Positions 1 through 8,734 of a DNA stretch of 64,000 nt are shown in pieces. The stretch's first letter is position 1. Every line of letters begins with the position of its first letter. The translations under genes were made by a program, and so were the position numbers. This DNA comes from QHCF01 sp003244275 (GTDB taxonomy: Bacteria; Actinomycetota; Acidimicrobiia; Acidimicrobiales; QHCF01). Under the pieces are notes generated by a model. The model did no database searches. It saw only the letters and a program-made list of their open reading frames with translations, and had not been told where the DNA came from. The stretch lies in contig DAIROT010000002.1 in the NCBI GenBank assembly GCA_036806345.1, forward strand, positions 1-64,000, given 5' to 3'.

Positions 1-36
1 GGCCACGATGATGACGACGAGCTCGAGGAGATGCAT
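1..36 (-). CDS. 5' end of an unidentified membrane protein gene (runs off window)
   Basis: An ATG on the minus strand begins a reading frame MHLLELVVIIVA that runs off the left edge. Twelve hydrophobic residues fit the start of a first transmembrane helix, but this is too short for identification. It would be the next gene downstream of the ferredoxin in the same direction, after a spacer of about 60 bases, so it may belong to the electron-transfer operon or start a new unit. It could also be a chance frame. Confidence 0.3.
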   Translation of the reverse strand, partial: MHLLELVVIIVA

Positions 37-95
37 GACCGCAGCAGCCTACGCGCCCGGACGCAAACCCAGAGGTCCCCGCCGGAAAGCCTTTT

Positions 96-302
96 TCAGT
101 CCTCCAGGCGCAGGGCCAGGGTGGGGCAGGCAGCCACCGCCCGGCGGGCATGGGTGAGGAGCCACGGTGGAACAGGTCCCGAGTCGATCAGGGGATAGCC
201 CCAGTCGTCGAGGCCGACCCACTCCGGGAAGAGCTCGGCGCACAGGGCCGAGCCGTCGCAGGCGATTGGATTGACCTTGAGGTGCACCCTGGCTGGCCTC
301 AC
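96..302 (-). CDS. Small ferredoxin, 3Fe-4S/4Fe-4S type
   Basis: Encodes a soluble electron carrier of about 68 residues. The visible pattern is CDGSALC (Cys-x5-Cys) near the N-terminus and a distal Cys-Pro (AACPTLAL), with the typical acidic stretch between them. This is the arrangement of single-cluster actinobacterial ferredoxins that have lost one Cys of the classical motif. I chose the GTG at 302 because it overlaps the stop of the NuoF-like gene by four bases, as at the other junctions of this operon; an ATG at 344 would add 14 residues. Inferred role: electron donor or acceptor for the flavoprotein encoded just upstream. Confidence 0.8.
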   Translation of the reverse strand: MRPARVHLKVNPIACDGSALCAELFPEWVGLDDWGYPLIDSGPVPPWLLTHARRAVAACPTLALRLED

Positions 303-1618
303 CGTGGCACCGGCAGCACCGGCGGGCGCCCCGTGGCTGGGCATCGCCCCGTGCGGGCGTGAACCTCAATTTCGCCGGAGAACACCCGCAGGGCGCTGTC
401 GACCAGGTTGGCCACCCCATCGGGATGATGGCAGGCGCCCCGGCCACGTACCTGGGCCGTCCAGCGCGCCAGGTCCTCCTCGGCCCGACGGTGCCGACCG
501 GCGCCGGCCAGCTCGGCCGTGGCCCCGGCGATGGAGGCCAGCCCGTGGACGCACGGTCCGCACTGGCCCGCGCTCTCGCCGGCCAGGTATCGAACCACTC
601 GGGCCGTCTCGACCAGCCCGCAGGCATCGGCGGGGAGGGCCACGACGACGCCCGTACCGAGAAATCCCCCCAGGCGGGTGAGGCCGGCCTGGCTCAGCGG
701 AGCCGTCCACGCCGGGGCGGCTGGTAGCCAGGCCCCGAAGTAACCCCCCACCAGAAAGGCGCCCACCTCAGCGGTGGGCCCGCCGGCTGTCGCCACCACG
801 TCGCCGATCGAGGTACCGACGGTCGCCTCGACGACTCCCGGATAACGCACGGCTCCCGACACGGTGAGCAGAGTCGAGCCCGGCTCTGCCACGGTACCCA
901 GGGCCCGGAACCACTCGTCCCCGAAGCGGGCGATCAGGGCCAGGTGAGCCAGGGTCTCCACGTTCTGCACGAGGGTGGGACGCCCCCGCACGCCGCGCTG
1001 AAAGGGACGGGGAGGAACGGCAGTGGGAATGGCAGGGCCGCGGTTGAGCCAGTGGATCAGGGCCGATTCCTCTCCCGCCACATAGCCTGACGGGCTGACG
1101 GCCACCGACACGGGCAGCCGGTCGAGGCCAGCCGAGGCCCGTTCGGCCAGAGCCTGATCCAGAATGGCCAGGACTGCCCGGGCCTGGGCGTCCACGCAGA
1201 CCACCACCTCGCCCGCTCCCACCGCCTCGGCGGCCAACAGGGCGCCATCCAACACCAGATGAGGACAGGCAGCCATGAGGAGCTTGTCCTTGGCGCTGGC
1301 GGGCTCACCCTCGGTGCCGTTGGCCACCACCACCGTGCGGGGACCGTTCTCGGCTACCGCCCGGAGCTTGCGACCGGTCGGGAACCGGGCACCGCCCCTT
1401 CCCGCCAGCCCGGACCGCTCCACTGCGGCTACCAGTCCGGAGGGGTCTCCCTTCCCTCGGTGACGGCCGCCCCACCATGGTGGCGACCCCCAGAGCCTGA
1501 GGTGCTCGTCGAGTCCAACCGCACGGTCGTCGGGGCCAACGCCGGCGAGGAGCCGGGGAAGCGACGTGGCGTCCCGGCGCGAGGCCCTGGTCGCGGTCGA
1601 GGTTGGCGACGGGCTCAC
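299..1618 (-). CDS. NuoF-like NADH dehydrogenase flavoprotein (FMN, SLBB and Fe-S domains)
   Basis: A homologue of the 51-kDa NADH-oxidising subunit of complex I, about 439 residues, standing outside any nuo cluster. Visible in order: a Gly-rich FMN/NADH region (GLAGRGGARFPTGRK), the conserved NGTEGEPASAKDK segment, an SLBB-like domain (VSGAVRYPGVVEATVG), and a C-terminal cluster region with SAGQCGPC and a distal GACHHPDG. The first Cys of the complex I SCGxCxxC motif is Ala here, leaving three candidate ligands. The GTG at 1618 overlaps the stop of the membrane gene by four bases; upstream in-frame codons belong to that gene's other frame. Likely oxidises or reduces a nicotinamide and passes electrons to the ferredoxin and/or membrane partner. 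Confidence 0.85.
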   Translation of the reverse strand: MSPSPTSTATRASRRDATSLPRLLAGVGPDDRAVGLDEHLRLWGSPPWWGGRHRGKGDPSGLVAAVERSGLAGRGGARFPTGRKLRAVAENGPRTVVVANGTEGEPASAKDKLLMAACPHLVLDGALLAAEAVGAGEVVVCVDAQARAVLAILDQALAERASAGLDRLPVSVAVSPSGYVAGEESALIHWLNRGPAIPTAVPPRPFQRGVRGRPTLVQNVETLAHLALIARFGDEWFRALGTVAEPGSTLLTVSGAVRYPGVVEATVGTSIGDVVATAGGPTAEVGAFLVGGYFGAWLPAAPAWTAPLSQAGLTRLGGFLGTGVVVALPADACGLVETARVVRYLAGESAGQCGPCVHGLASIAGATAELAGAGRHRRAEEDLARWTAQVRGRGACHHPDGVANLVDSALRVFSGEIEVHARTGRCPATGRPPVLPVPR

Positions 1619-2799
1619 TGACTGGCACCGGGCGAATTGGCGCGCGCCGTGCTGGGGGCGGCCTGCGCCGTGCCGGTGACCGTTCCCGCCGCCGCGTCGA
1701 CCTGCACCCGGACCGAGACGTCCAGGGCCGAACCATCCGTATCGGTGAGGACGAGGGAGATCTGTCCGCCTCGCAGGGACGCCACCGTGCCCCGGTACAG
1801 GTTCGGATCGGCTGCAGTCCCCAGGCTGGCCCGGCTGCTGGTCACCGCCACCCCGCCGCCGCCGGACGGCTGGCCCCGCAGGACGATGACGAGGCGGCCG
1901 GTCGTTCCCCCACTGAGGGTGGTGGCCAGGGTCACGGTCACCGAGCCGTCCGCTGCCGGGGAACTCTGGCTCGCGGTGCCGGCCAGCTGAGCAGAGAACC
2001 TGGAGGGAAAGTTGGCCGAAGAGCTGGGCTGGCTGGCGCTGGGCTGGCTGGCGCTGGATGCCGGAGCCGGCGACGACACTCGGGCCAGCACCGCCGAGGG
2101 GGTGCCGGCACGCCGGGCCCAGCCGGCGTGGAGCGGGCCCACCACCAGCCAGACACCGCCGGCCACGGGCGCCAACAGGCTGGCCGCCACCGCCCCCACC
2201 CGGATTCGTCGGTGCGCCGGCCATCCCACTGCCACCCGCCACCAAACCGCCGCCACCACGGCGATCGTGCAGATCGCGGTGAGGGCCAGTAGCCAGGCCG
2301 ACTTGGCGTCCGAACCGGTGCCCAGGCCGTGAACGACGGCTATCGGCCACGAGGCATAGGCCAGCCAGTGCACGCTCTTCCAGGCCCGGTAGCCCAGGCG
2401 CTGGCGCAGGGCGCTGGTCACGGCCAGCGACACCAGCAGGTCGAGGGCCAGGGTGCCCAGGCCCAGCCAGAGCGCTCGGTAGCCGGAGGTGAAGGGCACC
2501 ACGGTGTCGATCCAGCGGATCCCGGCGAAGGTGTCCGTCACCGCGGTGACGATGTGTATGCCCAGCAGGACCAGCACCAGCAGGGAGATGTTGCGGTGCA
2601 GGGTCCCGATCACGAAGCGGGGCCATCGGGCGCTGCCCCACCGGGCGGTACCGGCAATGCCCAGGACCACGCTGGCGGTCAGCAGGAGCAACACGACCGC
2701 CCCAGTCCCCCTGGTGAGGTACCACAGCGGACTGGGAGCCACGGTCCCCACCATCGAGGGGCCACCAAGTACTGATAGCCCGCCCAGCACCGGGCTCAT
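1615..2799 (-). CDS. Ferric-reductase-like transmembrane protein with extracytoplasmic C-terminal domain
   Basis: A 394-residue membrane protein. The N-terminal half (about 25-215) has six hydrophobic helices. His residues in helices (GTLHRN and LGIHIVT in one pair, SVHWLAY and VVHGLGT in another) suit b-type haem ligation as in ferric-reductase/YedZ-like domains. A Ser/Pro/Gln-rich linker with SASQPSASQP repeats leads to a Thr/Ser/Gly-rich, probably beta-rich domain of about 140 residues, predicted outside the membrane. It overlaps apbE and the NuoF-like gene by four bases each. Inferred role: moves electrons across the membrane between the NuoF-like protein and an external flavin acceptor. 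The C-terminal domain is not one I recognise. Confidence 0.8.
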   Translation of the reverse strand: MSPVLGGLSVLGGPSMVGTVAPSPLWYLTRGTGAVVLLLLTASVVLGIAGTARWGSARWPRFVIGTLHRNISLLVLVLLGIHIVTAVTDTFAGIRWIDTVVPFTSGYRALWLGLGTLALDLLVSLAVTSALRQRLGYRAWKSVHWLAYASWPIAVVHGLGTGSDAKSAWLLALTAICTIAVVAAVWWRVAVGWPAHRRIRVGAVAASLLAPVAGGVWLVVGPLHAGWARRAGTPSAVLARVSSPAPASSASQPSASQPSSSANFPSRFSAQLAGTASQSSPAADGSVTVTLATTLSGGTTGRLVIVLRGQPSGGGGVAVTSSRASLGTAADPNLYRGTVASLRGGQISLVLTDTDGSALDVSVRVQVDAAAGTVTGTAQAAPSTARANSPGASQ

Positions 2800-3875
2800 A
2801 GGGCCTCGGTTGGCCAGTCACCCACGGTGACCACCTGCCCATCGTGGCCAACCAGGCGGGCAGGCAGGGCCATGGCGGTCAGCCAGTCGACGGCGGAGGT
2901 ACCCCGCACCATGGCTGCCGTGCTGGCCGTGTTGGCATCCACGCACGAGGCGCCGGCCACGCTCACCGTGCGCCATGGGCCCTCCACCGGTTGACCAGTG
3001 GCCGGATCGAGCAGATGATGAAGTACCCGATGGCCCCGCTGCCACTGCCGTACAGTTGTCGACGAGGTAGCCAGGCCGCCGGTGCGAATGGCGACGGTCT
3101 GCCCGGCCGGGACCATGGGGGCGCCCGGGCCATTGGAGCTCTGGTCCAAGAAATGGTTGCCATAGGCACCAATTCTCGGACCAGAGTTGGCTGGCTCCGG
3201 GCGACCATCCGGCAAACGATGGTCATCGGCCACCCGGATGGCCCAACCGCCCTCCGGGGGGACACCAGCCACGGCTATGTCTCCACCGAGGGACACGAGC
3301 ACTCCGGCACCCGTCGCCTCACCAACCTGTGCCGCGATCCGGTCGGCCGCCAGGGCCTTGGCCGTGGCCCCCAGGTCGAGCTCCACCCCCGGTGGCACCC
3401 GTACCGTCCGGGCACCGCGATCCACCGTCACCGTCCGCCACCCGGGGACCGGCTGGGCCACCATGCGCAGTGGGGGACCGCCTGGCTCCAGATCGGCGAA
3501 GTGGCGGTCGTAGCCCACCAGCCGCATGGCCTGTCCGACGGTGGGGTCGACGTCCCCACCGGTCAACCGGGCCGCCCGCAGTGCCACCTCGACGGCGGTG
3601 ACAAGCAACGAAGACACTGTCACCGGGCGACCAGCCGCCCGGTTAACCCGGGAGAGGTCGGAGTCATCCCTGAAGCGGCTAGCTGCCCTTTCGATCTCCT
3701 CCAGGCCCCTCACCAAGATGTCAGTGGCCTGGTCCAGAGCGGTTGGCACAGTGACCACCAGCCGACCGGTCGTGCCCAGGGCGACCAGTTCGATCGCCGC
3801 CAGCCGGGTCGGGTCGGCCACAGTGAGGACGGGCACGGTGGCCGGCCTCGCCCGGCTGACCTCGGTTGGCGTCAC
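2796..3875 (-). CDS. apbE: FAD:protein FMN transferase (ApbE)
   Basis: Catalyses covalent attachment of FMN from FAD to a Ser/Thr of target proteins, normally extracytoplasmic redox domains. The 359-residue product shows family landmarks: FRDDSDLSRVNR near residue 70, DVDPTVGQ, the GVELDLGATAKALAADR helix around 170, GGDIAVAG, GLATSSTTVR and HHLLDPATGQP. The Asp in TASTAAMV-type C-terminal context (VDANTASTAAMV) is also present. No obvious lipoprotein signal is seen, so it may act in the cytoplasm or be exported by other means. It starts with a GTG that overlaps the upstream stop by four bases. Its substrate is not obvious in the operon, since no clear S/TGAT-type flavinylation motif was found. 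Confidence 0.92.
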   Translation of the reverse strand: MTPTEVSRARPATVPVLTVADPTRLAAIELVALGTTGRLVVTVPTALDQATDILVRGLEEIERAASRFRDDSDLSRVNRAAGRPVTVSSLLVTAVEVALRAARLTGGDVDPTVGQAMRLVGYDRHFADLEPGGPPLRMVAQPVPGWRTVTVDRGARTVRVPPGVELDLGATAKALAADRIAAQVGEATGAGVLVSLGGDIAVAGVPPEGGWAIRVADDHRLPDGRPEPANSGPRIGAYGNHFLDQSSNGPGAPMVPAGQTVAIRTGGLATSSTTVRQWQRGHRVLHHLLDPATGQPVEGPWRTVSVAGASCVDANTASTAAMVRGTSAVDWLTAMALPARLVGHDGQVVTVGDWPTEAL

Positions 3876-4255
3876 GATCCCCCGGAGACGGCCACCGGCC
3901 GCCGGCGGGTGGACACGGGGACCTGACTGGGGGCCTGCAGCGGAGCGGTGGCTGCCCGGGCGGCCTGTGACGAGCCAGCATCAGTGGTGGTCGGACTGGA
4001 GCTGGCCGGGGAAGTGGTGGTTGGCGACGGTGCCGAAGTTGGCGTCGTCGACTGAATCGACCCCGCGCTGGTCGAGGCCTCGGTGGTTGACGCCGCCGCC
4101 CGGCCCGGGAATGCATGGGCGGCGATGGCCGAGAAAACTCCCGCCAGAGCCAGCGACCCGGCGGCGGCCCAGCCGGTCACCCGGGTGGCCCGGCCCAGGT
4201 TGGCATCGCGCCCGCTGATCCCGCTGGGGCGTTGGCCGCGAGACGTAGAAGGCAT
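3872..4255 (-). CDS. Membrane-anchored Ser/Thr-rich protein, first gene of electron-transfer operon
   Basis: A 127-residue protein with a basic N-terminus, one hydrophobic segment (about residues 28-47, TGWAAAGSLALAGVFSAIAA) and then a low-complexity Ser/Thr/Pro tail to the end. It looks like a signal-anchored or secreted protein. No cofactor motif is visible and I do not recognise the family. It begins the operon and its stop overlaps the apbE GTG start by four bases, which ties its translation to the redox genes. It may be a linker or docking protein, or a degenerate remnant of an FMN-binding protein. Confidence 0.6.
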   Translation of the reverse strand: MPSTSRGQRPSGISGRDANLGRATRVTGWAAAGSLALAGVFSAIAAHAFPGRAAASTTEASTSAGSIQSTTPTSAPSPTTTSPASSSPTTTDAGSSQAARAATAPLQAPSQVPVSTRRRPVAVSGGS

Positions 4256-4336
4256 GCCACCAGTTTGGAGGGTCCGGCTGTGACTGTCCTTAGAACCGGC
4301 TGAAATCTCCCGAGGGCGCCGTTCGGACGCCCGGTT

Positions 4337-7300
4337 TCAGGCTGGCGAGCTGGTCCGCTCGCTCAGCACCCGCGACGACCCACCCGGAGCCATGGTGACT
4401 CCGTAGAGGCAGTCGGCTATCTCCATGGTCCGCTTTTGGTGGGTGACGATGACCAGCTGGGCCTCGTGGCGGAATTCCTCTACCAGACCCAGGAAACGGT
4501 GCAAGTTGACATCGTCGAGGGCGGCCTCCACCTCGTCGAGGAGATAGAACGGCGATGGCCGGCTGCGAAAGACGGCAAAGAGAAAGGCCAGCGCCACCAG
4601 GGACCGCTCTCCTCCCGAGAGCAGGGACAACTTGCGGACGTTCTTGCCGGCCGGGCGGGCCTCCACCTCGACCCCGGCTCCCAGCATGTCGGCAGGGTCG
4701 GTGAGCCTGAGTCGGCCGGTGCCACCTGGGAACAGAGTGGCGAACAGACCCTCGAAATTCTTGGCCACGTCCTCGTAGGCAGCGGCGAACGCATCGACGA
4801 TCTCGGCGTCGACCGCCCTGATGACCTTGGCCAGCTCGCGCCGGGCCGAGCGCACATCCTCCCGTTGACCCTCGACGAAGGTGTGCCGCTCCTCCAGTGC
4901 CGCCAGCTCCTCCAGGGCCAGTGGGTTGACCGGACCGAGCAGGCGGAGCTCCCGCTCTAGGTCCCGCGCCCGCTGCGTCACGCTGACGCCTGCTTCCTGG
5001 GGTGGGCGGGGGGCCTCAAGGGCGACCCCGGGCTCGCAATCGAGCTCCCGCCGCAGGGCATCGGCCGCCGCCTCCCACCGCAGCCGAGTCTCGGCCATGT
5101 CTATCCCGGCCCGCTGCAGCCGCTCTCGTACCTCACTCAATTGGCGCTCCGTGGTCATGCGCTCAGCTCGCAGAGACTCCAGTTGGCGCATGACGGCCAG
5201 AGCCTCCTCGGCCTGCTGGTGGTGACGCTCCTCGGCCGCTGCCACCTCGTTCTCCAGCAGGACCAGACGAGCGTCCACCAGTCCGGCCAGCCGCTCCACC
5301 GCTCTGGCGGCCGCTTCCAATCGAAGGCGGCGAGCAGCCACCTGGTCGCGTTGGGAAGAGTGGCGCACCAACTGGCGCTCCACGTCCTCCAGACGCTGAG
5401 CCAACAGGCGTCGACGTTCATGCAGGGCCGCCGCTCGAACCTCCAGGTCGGTCCGCAGAACGACGAAGGCCGCCATCCGGTCATCCAGCTGAGCCCTGTT
5501 GTGGGCGATCTCGGCCTCCCGGGCCCGCCAGGCGGTGGCCGTCGCTTCCAGGCCTGGGAGCCGTTCCTCGAGCTCTCGGGCCCGGTCCTCGTCCACCCGG
5601 ATGCGTCCATGCAGCTCGTCCAACTGGGCTCTGGTGGCCTCCGTCTCCCGAGCCAGATCGGCTCGCTCGCCAACCAGGCGAGCCTGCGCGGCTACGGCGG
5701 TCCTTCGCTGGGCGGCGTTGCGGTCCACCGCCCGGATCACCTCAGCCTCGGTGGCCCGGGCCGCGGCGTCCTCGGCCCTGGCCGCCTCTGCCCTCTGGGA
5801 GGCCAGCTCGAGAGCCAGGGCAGCCTGGTCGGCGGCCTGCTTGGCTTCATTCAGAGCCGCACCGGTCACACCCCCCGAACCGGTCCCGGTGCGCCAGCCG
5901 CTTGGTGCGAAACGGTCGCCGCCCAGGGTAACTACCACCAGGTGGCGGTTGAGCCGGGCTACCTCCAGGGCGCTTCGCCAGTCACCCTGGGCCACCACCG
6001 CTCCGGCCAGGACCAGGTCGAGCAGATGGTTCACTCCGGGGACGATCGAGCGCACGTGCCGGCGGACAGGGGCTACCTCCGCTGGCCACGCATCAAGCTC
6101 AAGCGCGGCGGGAACGGGCGCTCCGGAATCTTCGGGCGCCAGTTCGGCCGGCACCGTTGGCTCCCCGCCCGGGGCAGCCGGCAGCACCACGCCAGGCAAA
6201 CCGGCGCCGGCCAGACGCTCCAGGGCCTCGGCGGCTCGGGCCGGGCCATCGAGGACCAGAGCCGCCAGGGCATCTCCGGCGGCGGCGGCAAAGGCCCTCT
6301 CCCATCCACGGTCCACCTCGATCAGCTCGATCAAGGGCCCCAGCAAGCCCGTCAACCCGGCCAGGCGCTCGACCCCGGCTCGACACCGAACCTCGTCCAG
6401 GGCCATGGCCAGCGACTCGACGCGCGCCGATGAGGAGTAGTGCCGCTCTTCGGCCGCCCGCCGGGCCGGCTCGGTCTGAGCAACCACCGCTGCTGCTGAG
6501 CAAGTGCGCAGTGCGCATGCCTGGATGTCCGCCTCGAGGTGCCCGCCAGCCCCCTCGGCGTTCCCCAGTCGGACCTGGACGTCAGCGAGTTCGCCCGCCA
6601 GGCGGTCGGCCTTGGCGGTCAAGGTGGCCAACCGAGCCTCGACGCGGCCAACCTCGGCCTGATCCCTGGCCACGCCATGACCCAAGGTTGCCAGTTGGGC
6701 CGCGACCTGGCGCGCCTCCTCAGCCGCAGCTCTCTCTAGGGGCTCTCCCGCCCGGGAATCGGCCTGCCCATCAGGCTGGCCAGCGCGTTCTCGAACCAAG
6801 GCCACCTCTACCAGAGCCAGCTGCTCAGCCCGAGGCACCAGGGCCGCGGCGTCGGCGTCGGCCGTGGCCAGGGCGGCGACCAACCGGGCCGCCTCCGCTT
6901 CCAGGTTCGCGGCCACGCCCTCGTCAGCCGCAGCATCGAGGGCACTGACGGCCGACCGTCGCCGCTCGACCAGCACCGCTGTCAGGCCCCTCGCTCGCTC
7001 CCGCAGAGCTTCCAGGCGCCGAAGAGTCTCGGCTCCGCCCACCTGGTGGCGGGACGAGGCACCAGCTTCAGCGGTCGTCACGCTGGCGTCGAGGGTGGCC
7101 AAGGCCCCTCGTAGGGACGCCTCTCGCTCACCCAGACCGGCCTGCGCCCGTTCGCACGCCTCCCGCGCGTCAGCCAGCTGGGCCAACTGGCGCCCGGCCA
7201 GGTGAAGGCGAACGGCGCGCAGCTCCCGAGCCAGACCATCGTGGCGGCGAACCGCCTCGGCCTGGTGCCTGAGCGGCCGCAACTGACGGCGTACCTCCGC

Positions 7301-7885
7301 CAACAGGTCCCCCAGGCGGGTCAAGTTGACTTCGGCCGCCTCGATCCGACGTTCAGCCCGCTCCCGTCTACGGCGGTACTTGAGCACTCCGGCCGCCTCC
7401 TCGATGAGCAGGCGCCGGTCTTCGGGCCGGGCGCTGAGCACTCCATCGAGCTGGCCCTGGCCGACGATCACGTGTTGCTGGCGCCCCACCCCGGTGTCGG
7501 ACAAGAGCTCTTGCACGTCAAGGAGTCGGCAGGATGCCCCGTTGAGGGCGTATTCGCTGTCACCCGAGCGGAACAGAGTTCGGGTGATGGTGACCTCCGC
7601 CACTTCAATAGGCAGGCGACCAGAGGAGTTGTCGATGGTCAGGGTCACTTCCGCACGGCCCAGGGCTGGGCGCCGAGACGATCCTGCGAAGATCACGTCG
7701 TCCATCCGTGACGAGCGCACGGTACGGGGCCCCTGGGCACCAAGGACCCATGCCACGGCGTCCACCACGTTGGACTTGCCGCTGCCGTTGGGGCCGACCA
7801 CCACAGTCACGCCCGGCTCCAGATCGAGCGTGGTCGCCTCGGCAAACGACTTGAAACCCTTGAGGGTGAGAGTCTTCAAGAACAC
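4337..7885 (-). CDS. smc: Chromosome segregation protein SMC
   Basis: ATPase of the SMC-ScpAB condensin, which loads at replication origins and extrudes DNA loops. The 1182-residue length is normal. The N-terminal head has Walker A GPNGSGKSNVVDA near residue 32. Two long coiled coils rich in Glu/Arg/Ala flank a hinge at about 510-660. The C-terminal head carries the signature LSGGERSLVALAF and Walker B FYLLDEVEAALDD, followed by the switch His in VIVTHQKRTMEIAD. It lies nine bases downstream of mutM in the same direction. A weak inverted repeat (GGGCG/CGCCC inside CTGAAA/TTTCAG) follows the stop. Confidence 0.98.
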   Translation of the reverse strand: MFLKTLTLKGFKSFAEATTLDLEPGVTVVVGPNGSGKSNVVDAVAWVLGAQGPRTVRSSRMDDVIFAGSSRRPALGRAEVTLTIDNSSGRLPIEVAEVTITRTLFRSGDSEYALNGASCRLLDVQELLSDTGVGRQQHVIVGQGQLDGVLSARPEDRRLLIEEAAGVLKYRRRRERAERRIEAAEVNLTRLGDLLAEVRRQLRPLRHQAEAVRRHDGLARELRAVRLHLAGRQLAQLADAREACERAQAGLGEREASLRGALATLDASVTTAEAGASSRHQVGGAETLRRLEALRERARGLTAVLVERRRSAVSALDAAADEGVAANLEAEAARLVAALATADADAAALVPRAEQLALVEVALVRERAGQPDGQADSRAGEPLERAAAEEARQVAAQLATLGHGVARDQAEVGRVEARLATLTAKADRLAGELADVQVRLGNAEGAGGHLEADIQACALRTCSAAAVVAQTEPARRAAEERHYSSSARVESLAMALDEVRCRAGVERLAGLTGLLGPLIELIEVDRGWERAFAAAAGDALAALVLDGPARAAEALERLAGAGLPGVVLPAAPGGEPTVPAELAPEDSGAPVPAALELDAWPAEVAPVRRHVRSIVPGVNHLLDLVLAGAVVAQGDWRSALEVARLNRHLVVVTLGGDRFAPSGWRTGTGSGGVTGAALNEAKQAADQAALALELASQRAEAARAEDAAARATEAEVIRAVDRNAAQRRTAVAAQARLVGERADLARETEATRAQLDELHGRIRVDEDRARELEERLPGLEATATAWRAREAEIAHNRAQLDDRMAAFVVLRTDLEVRAAALHERRRLLAQRLEDVERQLVRHSSQRDQVAARRLRLEAAARAVERLAGLVDARLVLLENEVAAAEERHHQQAEEALAVMRQLESLRAERMTTERQLSEVRERLQRAGIDMAETRLRWEAAADALRRELDCEPGVALEAPRPPQEAGVSVTQRARDLERELRLLGPVNPLALEELAALEERHTFVEGQREDVRSARRELAKVIRAVDAEIVDAFAAAYEDVAKNFEGLFATLFPGGTGRLRLTDPADMLGAGVEVEARPAGKNVRKLSLLSGGERSLVALAFLFAVFRSRPSPFYLLDEVEAALDDVNLHRFLGLVEEFRHEAQLVIVTHQKRTMEIADCLYGVTMAPGGSSRVLSERTSSPA

Positions 7886-7894
7886 TGGCGGACG

Positions 7895-8734
7895 TCAAAC
7901 CTGGCAATTCTCGCAGAGAAAGGTCGACCGCCCCCCCACCTTGACCCGCTTGAGTGGACTGCGGCAACGACGACAGGACTGGCCCTCCCGGTCGTAGACC
8001 TTGTGCAGCTTCTGGAAATCACCCGTCTCCCCGAAGATGTCCAGATACTGCTGGTCGACCAGTGATGAGCCACGATGCTTGATGGCATCCTGGAGCGTCT
8101 CCATCATCGCTCGATACAAGCGGCGAATCTCCTGGGAGGTGAGCGTCTCGGAGCTGCGGTCGTAGCGCAGCCCAGCCGCGAAGAGAATCTCATCGGAGTA
8201 GATATTGCCAATTCCGGCGACGAAGCGCTGGTCCATCAGGAGGGTCTTGAGCTTGGCCTTGCGAGCGTGGAGCCGCTCCCCGAACTCCGTCCAGCTCATC
8301 ACCTCGTCCACCGGGTCGTAGCCCAGGTGGGCCAACTCGGGCACCTGCTCCTCGAGCTCGTCGAGACGGGTGACAAACATCTCCCCAAAGGTCCTCGGGT
8401 CCACGAAGCGGAGCTGACCGCCCTGGGTGAAGGTGATCACCACATGAGTGTGCGGGGCCAGTGGCTCCCTGGCCGTCTTGGCCCGTAGCAACTGGCCGCT
8501 CATTCCTAGGTGTACCACCAGGACACCCGGCTCCTCCAGGCGGATCAGAAGGTACTTTCCCCGCCGGCAGACAGCGGTGACCTTGTGGCCCTCCAGCAAA
8601 CCCTGGAGCTCCTCCGGATCCTTGTGGCGCCGGATCGAGCGCGGCCCGGTCGCCACCACCGACTTGATGCGCCGGCCGACGATCTCACGTTCGAGGTCCC
8701 GGCGAATGGTCTCCACCTCGGGCAGCTCAGGCAC
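7895..8734 (-). CDS. mutM: Formamidopyrimidine-DNA glycosylase (Fpg/MutM)
   Basis: Base-excision repair enzyme that removes 8-oxoguanine and formamidopyrimidines and cleaves the AP site. The product of about 279 residues must begin PELPEVETIRRDL after removal of the initiator, because the N-terminal Pro is the catalytic nucleophile and the following Glu is essential. That fixes the GTG at 8734. Other landmarks are HLGMSGQL, VAGIGNIYSDEILF, and the C-terminal zinc finger with two CxxC pairs (CRRC, CENC) at about 250-278. The start lies eight bases inside the end of rnc. The rnc-mutM-smc order is the conserved actinobacterial one. Confidence 0.97.
   Translation of the reverse strand: MPELPEVETIRRDLEREIVGRRIKSVVATGPRSIRRHKDPEELQGLLEGHKVTAVCRRGKYLLIRLEEPGVLVVHLGMSGQLLRAKTAREPLAPHTHVVITFTQGGQLRFVDPRTFGEMFVTRLDELEEQVPELAHLGYDPVDEVMSWTEFGERLHARKAKLKTLLMDQRFVAGIGNIYSDEILFAAGLRYDRSSETLTSQEIRRLYRAMMETLQDAIKHRGSSLVDQQYLDIFGETGDFQKLHKVYDREGQSCRRCRSPLKRVKVGGRSTFLCENCQV

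Noticed and set aside
299..2851. One 850-residue protein covering the NuoF-like and upstream region
   Set aside because: Residues before the GTG at 1618 are the wrong-frame reading of the membrane protein gene; conserved NuoF features begin only after it.
5141..6433. Long plus-strand reading frames opposite smc
   Set aside because: They are antisense shadows of a high-GC coding region, with low-complexity composition and no recognisable domains.
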